A stretch of 18,093 bases of DNA from an uncultured Clostridia bacterium (GTDB lineage Bacteria > Bacillota_A > Clostridia > TANB77 > CAG-508), in assembly GCA_947628335.1 (NCBI GenBank), contig CANQZT010000007.1, forward strand, positions 1-18,093. The letters are read 5' to 3'. Positions 13,735 to 18,093 of the stretch are shown piece after piece; positions within the stretch are counted from its first letter, which is position 1, and each line of letters starts with the position of its first letter. The translations under genes were made by a program, and so were the position numbers. Under the pieces are notes generated by a model. It worked only from the letters and a program-made list of their open reading frames with translations, searched no databases and was not told the origin of the DNA.

Positions 13735-14991
13735 TTAATCGCCTCCACTTGATTTATCAATAACACTAGAGTTACCACCGTCTGCAATATTGAAACCTCT
13801 AAAAAATTTCATGATTTGATTTATGTTATATATTATTAAAAATATAAAAGTAAATCCACGAACCCAACCATACCATGTAGATCTAAATTTAGTAATATTG
13901 CCAAAATCTATGAACTTAGACTTTGAAAGTGACAGTCCATTGGTAATTTTATATTCAGGTAGATCAATACTTAAATCCTCACCAGAAGAAACAGTTTTTA
14001 CGGTTTCAAATAAATTAATATAATCTTGATATGGTATTTTATAGCTTATCTTTTCTTTAATTTTGTTTATTTCACTATCAAAATAATCTTCTGGTGGCAA
14101 AAATAACCATTGTAATAAATCACCTAATAAATCAATAATAGCTTTAGGAATACCCTTTATACTATCCCATATATTGCCTAACCAATCCCATAACGTACTA
14201 AAAAAGTTACCTATTCCGATTTATAATGTTACCAGGAAGATCCCATAAAAAATTGCCAATATCTCCTAAAAGACCAAAAATATTATCTAAAACCCCACCA
14301 ATAGCACCAAAAACGGCTTCGCCTATATCATGTGCAAGATTACCGATTTTACTAGCAATATTAGTAAGCCAATCGACAACACGACTAAACCAATTGGAAT
14401 TATCATTTTCAGATTCTCCACTATCCCCGTCACCATCTTCGCCAGTGCCTCCACTAACATCTCCGTTAGTGTCGGTTTGATATGTACCTTCGAAGGTACT
14501 GACGTTGGGTGAAAAAAAACTTTAGCATTTCCTGGTGCATAAATGTTACATCCACTTGCTATAATGTCACATTCTCCACATTGAAAACAGTTACCACCTA
14601 TACCATAAGCAACACGACCTTCAAATTTACTTGTTTCTGGATTAAATGTTGAAACATAAGTACCTGCCTGTCCGTTATACCATGTATCAGATATACGATA
14701 ACAAGTGAGCCAATTACCTCTCGAATGATATGTACCATCACCATCATCTATAAAATCAGTAAGCATAATTTTATAATCATTACGTTCTGCTGTAATAAGA
14801 TAAATCTTGTCATCTGATCTTGCATGAACGATCACCCATAAATCGCCAGTAAGTTGCTGATTTTTATAATCGCTTAAATCATATGTTGCACCATAAGAAA
14901 TAACAGGAACAAATATATTGATTATTAATAATAGTAAAAATATTATTGGAATAAATTTACCAATAAAAGATTCTTTATAAAATATTTTCAT
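13735..14991 (-). CDS. gIII-like adsorption protein, long form (-1 shift at T8, +1 shift at CGG)
   Basis: 1257 nt, 418 aa if both shifts occur. The start is the ATG at 14989-14991 (AAAGGAG before it); an ATG 21 nt upstream is open but has no RBS. Signal peptide about 1-33 (FIPIIFLLLLIINIFV, then SYGA). An external domain follows with Cys residues (CFQCGECD, SGC), fitting a disulphide-bonded receptor-binding domain. At the T8 run (14512-14519) a -1 shift passes to a frame with an acidic, Gly-rich linker (SGGTGEDGDGDSGESENDNS), Trp-containing amphipathic repeats, then the CGG codon 14216-14218. CGGA read as one unit leads on to GNFFSTLWDWLGNI. The product ends with a membrane anchor GFTFIFLIIYNI near the C-terminus, as pIII. 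The shifted frame has no ATG, GTG or TTG between the T run and the CGG, so it cannot be a separate gene. Confidence 0.65.
14323..14991 (-). CDS. gIII-like protein, short form (no frameshift)
   Basis: 222 aa: same signal peptide and external domain as the long form. After the T8 run the zero frame stays open for about 60 codons and ends with LKMIIPIGLVVLSIGLLILL and a short basic end. This segment closely resembles the coat protein's LLPIGLTIMGIMIAVAL. That makes the zero-frame end look like a real virion anchor and not an accident. Both frames over 14323-14517 would then be coding. Alternatively the T run has lost a base by mutation or sequencing error and only the long form exists. Confidence 0.6.
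   Translation of the reverse strand: MKIFYKESFIGKFIPIIFLLLLIINIFVPVISYGATYDLSDYKNQQLTGDLWVIVHARSDDKIYLITAERNDYKIMLTDFIDDGDGTYHSRGNWLTCYRISDTWYNGQAGTYVSTFNPETSKFEGRVAYGIGGNCFQCGECDIIASGCNIYAPGNAKVFFHPTSVPSKVHIKPTLTEMLVEALAKMVTGIVENLKMIIPIGLVVLSIGLLILLVKSVILHMI
14484..14519 (-). promoter_or_regulatory. Candidate -1 frameshift signal (T8 run plus hairpin)
   Basis: In the zero frame the codons are GTT TTT TTT CAC, so the heptamer T-TTT-TTT allows both tRNA-Phe to slip back one base and still pair. Twelve nucleotides downstream is the perfect palindrome GTACCTTCGAAGGTAC (14484-14499), able to form a 6-bp stem with a UCGA loop. Transcriptional slippage on T8 is an equally good mechanism. Confidence 0.55.
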
Positions 14992-15029
14992 ATAGGTATA
15001 ATCTCCTTTCATAATTCAATTTTAAAATA

Positions 15030-15069
15030 GCCCCATTTTGCGATATTAAAATATCGCAAAATTTGGGGC
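15030..15069 (-). terminator. Strong terminator between coat and gIII-like genes
   Basis: A very stable hairpin: GCCCCA with TGGGGC closing ATTTTGCGATATT against its complement, with a TTAA-like loop and one bulge, followed on the minus strand by TATTTTAAAATT. Ff phages also carry their main terminator between gVIII and gIII, so that coat is made in excess of pIII. Confidence 0.85.
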
Positions 15070-15090
15070 ATATTAACAAAATCTTGAAAA

Positions 15091-15252
15091 CTAGAAAAAT
15101 TTATAAATAATTCTAGGAATTAATGCAACGGCAATCATTATACCCATAATTGTTAAACCTATAGGTAAAAGAACTCCTAAGTTTGTAGTAATAGTGTTAA
15201 TTAAACCGTCAAACATAGTCGCAGTTATTTTTAATGTTTCAACACCTTCCAT
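15091..15252 (-). CDS. Major coat protein (gVIII-like)
   Basis: 53 aa, ATG at 15250-15252 with AGGAAGG 5 nt upstream. MEGVETLKITATMFDGL is an amphipathic N-terminal helix; LLPIGLTIMGIMIAVAL is the membrane span; RIIYKFF is the basic tail that would face the DNA in the virion. This is the layout of filamentous coat proteins. There is no cleavable signal peptide before the helix, unlike M13 pVIII but like some other inoviruses. It is followed by the strong terminator, and a leader hairpin precedes it. Confidence 0.8.
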   Translation of the reverse strand: MEGVETLKITATMFDGLINTITTNLGVLLPIGLTIMGIMIAVALIPRIIYKFF

Positions 15253-15268
15253 ATTAACCTTCCTTTCT

Positions 15269-15311
15269 CTAATATAGGGGGAAACTGAGGGAGGAATAAC
15301 CCCCTAATTAG
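15269..15311 (-). promoter_or_regulatory. Leader hairpin upstream of the coat gene
   Basis: Imperfect inverted repeat CTAATTAGGGGG against CCCCCTATATTAG with an 18-nt loop, ending about 17 nt before the coat start codon. It could stabilise the abundant coat mRNA or mark a processing site. I see no convincing promoter immediately upstream of it. Confidence 0.45.
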
Positions 15312-15340
15312 TTTTATCTTTAGTATATATTACAAGTTTT

Positions 15341-15481
15341 TTAATAAAAAAATCTACTAAAAAACCAGTAACCAAAATAAATAATAATTAATAAAAAAAT
15401 TCCATAAAAAAACAACTGAAAAAATGTGCTAAATGTTTCTAAAATAGAATATATCTTATATAAAATATCAATCTCCGTCAT
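15341..15481 (-). CDS. Small virion membrane protein (gVII/gIX-like)
   Basis: 46 aa, too short for most gene finders. MTEIDILYKIYSILETF is followed by one long hydrophobic, aromatic segment (LFFYGIFLLIIIYFGYWFF) and a short basic end. The ATG (15479-15481) follows the previous stop within 1 nt, with GGGGTTGG upstream, so it is translationally coupled. Size and position between the ssDNA-binding-size gene and the coat gene match gVII/gIX of M13, the pair that caps the virion end emerging first. Confidence 0.6.
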   Translation of the reverse strand: MTEIDILYKIYSILETFSTFFQLFFYGIFLLIIIYFGYWFFSRFFY

Positions 15482-15482
15482 A

Positions 15483-15749
15483 TTATCCAACCCCTACAAG
15501 TTCACAATGCCAGTAAGATGTTCTTTTTTCTTTATTAAATTCTCTAGTAAAAGAAAAATGTAATTTAACATCTTGAAATTTTGTAAGTTGCATAGTGCTC
15601 AACTTATCAATTAATTCTGGAGATTTTCCAAAAAAAGAATATTTTTTATTATCCTTTGCTAAAACGTTGATTGCAATATACTGTTCTCCCTGTTGCGTAA
15701 CTCCAACAACTCTATCTATAAAGCTAAAAACTTGCGTTCCATTTATCAT
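15483..15749 (-). CDS. Probable ssDNA-binding protein (gV-like)
   Basis: 88 aa, almost the same length as M13 gV (87 aa). Mostly beta-strand with aromatic residues: QVFSFIDRVVGV, EQYIAINVLAKD, KKYSFFGKSPEL, VKLHFSFTREF and SYWHCELVGVG, compatible with an OB-like barrel. gV coats the newly made single strands and represses translation of rep. The function is inferred from length, composition and position at the head of the structural operon. RBS AAGGAG. Confidence 0.6.
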   Translation of the reverse strand: MINGTQVFSFIDRVVGVTQQGEQYIAINVLAKDNKKYSFFGKSPELIDKLSTMQLTKFQDVKLHFSFTREFNKEKRTSYWHCELVGVG

Positions 15750-15791
15750 ATGTAAAAACTCCTTCCCAAAATAAATGAAATTTTATCATCT

Positions 15792-15854
15792 TTATAAAGA
15801 TATTAAATCTAAATTTTCATTATCAAATTCTAATAAATCCATATTTCTATACAT
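15792..15854 (-). CDS. 20-residue peptide at the head of the structural operon
   Basis: MYRNMDLLEFDNENLDLISL, ATG at 15852-15854, preceded by AAAGGGGTGG at good distance. Acidic and Leu-rich. It is the first open frame inside the right inverted repeat. It may be a leader peptide or a small regulator; it may also be a chance ORF. Confidence 0.35.
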   Translation of the reverse strand: MYRNMDLLEFDNENLDLISL

Positions 15855-15882
15855 AATAACCACCCCTTTATAATAAAAATAA

Positions 15883-15920
15883 AAGTAAACATATTTTGCC
15901 TACTTTTATTTTACACTAAC
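15883..15920 (-). repeat. Right terminal inverted repeat
   Basis: Read inward on the minus strand: GTTAGTGT, nine bases, GTAGGCAA, then an AT-rich stretch to TACTTTT, mirroring the left end. It also holds a 12-bp inverted repeat (15876-15887 with 15901-15912) that may terminate ttcA transcription. The outermost bases contribute the present ttcA stop codon. Confidence 0.72.
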
Positions 15921-16626
15921 TTTTCCATCCTTTTATGTTACTTCTACAAATAGCTCCATATAAATTAGCTCGTATATGAGGAATATCTAGTTGTAAATTT
16001 TGAATCAGTTTTTTCATATCTTCTCTTTTTGATTCCCCATCCATTGGACATGCTTTTGGCATTACTGTTATTTCATTTTTTCTAATAAATTTTTTTATTT
16101 CTTTTTCTGGTGCATATATTAAAGGACGAATTAATGTGATTTTAGAACGATCCATATAGCTTGTAGGAGAAAATGTTGATATGCTTCCTGTATATAACAA
16201 GTTTAGCATAAATGTCTCTAATACATCATCTTCATTATGACCAAGTGCAATTTTATTGCATTTTTCTCTTATACAAATACTATTTAGAATTCCTCTTCTT
16301 AAGTTTGCACAAAGTGAGCATGGATTTTTTTCGTTTCTTATATCAAAAACTATTTCTTTTATATTTGTTTTTTCTATAATAAATGGTACACCTATTTTTT
16401 TACAATGTTCCTCTAATAGTTTTTCATCAAAAAATTCAAATCCCGGATTAATACTTATTGCTATTATATCAAATTTCTTAGGAAAAAAACGTTGTAATGC
16501 TTTTAGTCCCATAAGCATTGTTATTGAATCTTTTCCTCCTGATAGAGCAACGGCTATTTTATCTCCTTCATTAATCATGTTATAATCTTGTATCGCTTTT
16601 CTCATATAACCTAAAATTTTTTGCAT
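15916..16626 (-). CDS. ttcA: tRNA 2-thiocytidine synthetase TtcA, 3' end altered by insertion
   Basis: 236 aa. An ATP-dependent Fe-S enzyme that thiolates cytidine 32 in certain tRNAs. PP-loop ALSGGKDS, Cys pair NPCSLC, GHNEDDVLETFMLN and a third Cys in MPKACPMDG are all present, with IKGWK near the C-terminus. The last residue (Ser) and the TAG come from the mobile element. Without it, the sequence beyond the left duplication would continue GWKKDNA and stop at 7790-7792. So the insertion changed only the tail and the enzyme is probably active. The RBS is AAGGAG and the promoter is part of the palindrome at 16667-16708. It transcribes toward the phage structural genes, so read-through may feed them. 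Confidence 0.92.
   Translation of the reverse strand: MQKILGYMRKAIQDYNMINEGDKIAVALSGGKDSITMLMGLKALQRFFPKKFDIIAISINPGFEFFDEKLLEEHCKKIGVPFIIEKTNIKEIVFDIRNEKNPCSLCANLRRGILNSICIREKCNKIALGHNEDDVLETFMLNLLYTGSISTFSPTSYMDRSKITLIRPLIYAPEKEIKKFIRKNEITVMPKACPMDGESKREDMKKLIQNLQLDIPHIRANLYGAICRSNIKGWKS
15921..15929. repeat. Right copy of 9-bp target-site duplication
   Basis: TTTTCCATC, a direct repeat of 7804-7812, inside the last codons of ttcA. Confidence 0.75.
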
Positions 16627-16654
16627 TGTATATCTCCTTGTATATTTTTTATTT

Positions 16655-16720
16655 ATTATATAAGCATTCTACACAAATTTCAATTAAATGATTGAAATTT
16701 GTGTAGAAATATTATATACT
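16655..16720. promoter_or_regulatory. Divergent promoters built on a 42-bp palindrome (ttcA and tRNA-Arg)
   Basis: A perfect inverted repeat (arms 16667-16684 and 16691-16708, loop TAAATG) holds the -35 box of both genes. Minus: TTGAAA (16678-16683), 17 bp, TATAAT (16655-16660) for ttcA. Plus: TTGAAA (16692-16697), 17 bp, TATACT (16715-16720) for tRNA-Arg. Most of both spacers is also inside the arms, so a dimeric regulator binding the palindrome would block both. Confidence 0.75.
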
Positions 16721-16730
16721 TAGTGTATAC

Positions 16731-16806
<76 letters not shown>

Positions 16807-16838
16807 ATTATTTTTTATTCTTTTAAACATTGTTAATT

Positions 16839-17477
16839 TTACTCTGATACAATTTTGTTTCCTAAAGGTCTACCATATAAGTTATTAGATGTACCATAAA
16901 GATCAGTATCATAATAATATAACTTTGAATTTTCTCCAAATGATTCACTACTTGAATTTACATTTGCTGAATCATAACAAAATACTAACCCATCTGTTAC
17001 TGCTACTGTTTCATTAAAACTTAGATGATTATACTTTTTTTCTTCTATATTTATTATTTCTCCTGTTTCATAGTTTACTAACCAATTATATTTTGCACTT
17101 CCATAGTTTGCCAAGTCACTTCCTTTTTCTATATAGTTCCATCCTGTTCCATAAGTAGTATCATTATCATCTTTTACTTGTATTATATCCCAACGTCCAC
17201 CATTTTCTGCCGTTTTATCACATAGCATTACTCCTATTTTTGAATGTTCTTCACCATTAATTATTTCTTGCATTTGATATTCTAATACATCTTCTTGTAA
17301 ATATTCTTTTTCACTTGCAACAGTATAATTTTGTGCTGCCCTCTGGGCTGTTGTAAATATTCCTCTTTCTCCTATTGTTAAATTGATTGTTACTCCTGCA
17401 AGTATTAGTAATACTATTATCGTTATTACCAATGCTATTAGCGTTATTCCTTTTTCTCTCCTTGAAACATCTTCCAT
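16839..17477 (-). CDS. Pilin-like surface protein with prepilin-type N-terminus
   Basis: 212 aa. The N-terminus RREKGITLIALVITIIVLLI resembles a type IV prepilin leader: a basic leader, Gly before the cleavage point, then one long hydrophobic helix. The Glu at position +5 of mature pilins is Ala here, as often seen in clostridial pseudopilin-like proteins. The rest is an external domain rich in Asn, Tyr and Gly with GYGTGWNYIE-like and YNWLVNYETGEIINI segments. RBS AAGGAGG. It is the first of at least two such genes. Its specific role is unknown; it may be a minor pilin or a displayed adhesin. It converges with tRNA-Arg. Confidence 0.75.
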   Translation of the reverse strand: MEDVSRREKGITLIALVITIIVLLILAGVTINLTIGERGIFTTAQRAAQNYTVASEKEYLQEDVLEYQMQEIINGEEHSKIGVMLCDKTAENGGRWDIIQVKDDNDTTYGTGWNYIEKGSDLANYGSAKYNWLVNYETGEIINIEEKKYNHLSFNETVAVTDGLVFCYDSANVNSSSESFGENSKLYYYDTDLYGTSNNLYGRPLGNKIVSE

Positions 17478-17684
17478 TTTCTTTTGTTCCTCCTTGTCTT
17501 TTATTTTCTTTGTTCATTTTATTTTAGCTACTTTCCCTTTTCAATGAAAATATCGGATGTTTCTTATCATTTATCTACATAATTCTATAATACTACAATT
17601 TTTTTCCTTACTTCATTTCACTTTCTATGTTTATTTTGTATTTGAATTTCTATATTAAATAAATTATGAAAAAGAAAAAATGGA

Positions 17685-17729
17685 GCCTAAGATTTTCTAT
17701 TAAATATAAATTTTAAGAAAATCTTACGC
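17685..17729 (-). terminator. Intrinsic terminator of the edge gene
   Basis: 14-nt arms (17685-17698 and 17716-17729, one mismatch) around a 17-nt loop. On the minus strand TCCATTTTTTCTTTTTC follows. It lies 17 bp after the stop codon at 17746. Confidence 0.88.
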
Positions 17730-17745
17730 TCATCATATTTTATAA

Positions 17746-18093
17746 TCATCCATCAATGATCAAAACCGGTCTAAAACCTCCATTAATACCATAAGATCCA
17801 TTTGTAGTCTGGCTACAAGTTACTCCACTGTAATCAAAATTATCGTATCTTCCCCCTCGCTTTAAGTATTGTAATTCCATAGTCGGTATATAGCAATAAT
17901 CATTATACCAATGCCAATCACCTCTTGTATCTTTCCCCATATCCCAAATTGCATCTCCAATTGGCTTGGTAACACCATTGTCATCAAACGTTAGCTGGTC
18001 GTTATTATACACAGTTACTAATTCAGTACTATTGGAACCTGAATAATAAAGTTGTGTCCCTTGAGCTTGAGACCAACCGTCCATCACGGTGTG
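17746..18093 (-). CDS. C-terminal part of a surface protein, cut by window edge
   Basis: The frame is open to the window end; about 115 residues are visible. Rich in Trp, Tyr, Gly and Asp (MDGWSQAQGTQLYYSG, DAIWDMGKDTRGDWHWYND, LKRGGRYDNFDY) and ending GINGGFRPVLIIDG. Such endings are common in clostridial prepilin-like proteins, which often lie in tandem, so it is probably a paralogue of the 17477 gene with its prepilin leader outside the window. The family is not otherwise recognised. Confidence 0.6.
   Translation of the reverse strand, partial: HTVMDGWSQAQGTQLYYSGSNSTELVTVYNNDQLTFDDNGVTKPIGDAIWDMGKDTRGDWHWYNDYCYIPTMELQYLKRGGRYDNFDYSGVTCSQTTNGSYGINGGFRPVLIIDG

Larger units (their letters stand above)
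7813..15920. mobile_element. Inovirus-like prophage bounded by transposon ends
   Basis: About 8.1 kb, the size of a filamentous phage genome. From left: left inverted repeat, small ORF, ISLre2-type transposase, three small regulators and a hypothetical gene, Rep_trans initiator, hairpin-rich putative origin, Zot ATPase, gVI-like, gIII-like, terminator, coat, small membrane protein, ssDNA-binding-size protein, leader peptide, right inverted repeat. The ends match at 17 of the first 25 positions and are flanked by a 9-bp direct repeat. A 9-bp duplication is what I recall for the ISLre2 family. No second transposon end is found between the transposase and the phage genes, so the transposase seems to be part of the phage genome and not an IS that landed beside it. 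Confidence 0.78.

Noticed and set aside
14226..14480. A plus-strand ORF of 84 aa within the gIII-like gene
   Set aside because: Rich in Pro and Ser as a shadow of the Gly/Asp-rich linker, no RBS, and opposite to two plausible minus-strand frames.
16667..16708. The long palindrome before ttcA as a bidirectional terminator
   Set aside because: It lies between divergent, not convergent, genes, and its arms contain two -35 boxes with 17-bp spacing to -10 boxes.
17311..17517. A 68-aa Asn/Arg-rich ORF overlapping the pilin-like gene
   Set aside because: It is the out-of-frame shadow of the prepilin leader region; composition is abnormal and the overlapping frame has a clear prepilin signature and RBS.

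Overview
The window is AT-rich bacterial DNA, most likely from an uncultured gut-type member of the Clostridia (Firmicutes). The evidence is the conserved neighbourhood tRNA-Ser, tadA, SRP RNA, dnaX, ebfC (yaaK), recR, as in Bacillus and relatives, together with strong GGAGG-type ribosome binding sites and pilin-like surface proteins of a clostridial type. Nearly everything is on the minus strand; exceptions are tRNA-Arg and two small phage regulators.

Layout. 1-7792: host genes. They are an N-acetylmuramoyl-L-alanine amidase (cwlD-like), a receiver-GGDEF protein, a CmpB-type membrane protein, a membrane-anchored protein with three Ig-like repeats, recR, ebfC, dnaX, SRP RNA, an envelope protein of unknown function, tRNA-Ser(CGA) and tadA. 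7813-15920: an 8.1-kb mobile element inserted in the 3' end of ttcA. 15916-18093: ttcA, tRNA-Arg(CCU) and two pilin-like or surface proteins, the last cut by the window edge.

The mobile element is a filamentous-phage (inovirus-like) genome. Its structural genes run in the M13 order: ssDNA-binding protein (gV-like), small membrane protein (gVII/gIX-like), coat (gVIII-like), a strong hairpin terminator, adsorption protein (gIII-like), gVI-like and Zot/gI ATPase. A Rep_trans-type initiator, three small regulators and hairpin-rich putative origin regions complete it. Instead of a Xer/dif site or tyrosine integrase it carries an ISLre2/UPF0236-type transposase at its left end. The whole 8.1 kb is bounded by related terminal inverted repeats and a 9-bp direct repeat (TTTTCCATC). 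I read it as a filamentous phage that moves as a transposon. The insertion replaced the last codons and stop of ttcA.

The most striking observation is translational. Six otherwise well-formed genes (four host, two phage) are each interrupted by an apparent +1 frameshift, and in all six the break lies at an in-frame CGG codon; reading CGGN as one unit restores the conserved protein. I found no in-frame CGG in any intact gene, while at least 21 out-of-frame CGG trinucleotides in coding sequence cause no shift. This suggests that CGG is a genome-wide +1 recoding signal here, shared by host and phage. Separately, the phage gIII-like gene has a T8 slippery run followed by a hairpin. There a -1 shift would give a long form, and no shift gives a short form ending in a coat-like membrane anchor.

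Limits: all family names come from motif recognition, with no database search. Frames, spacings and repeats were worked out by hand.
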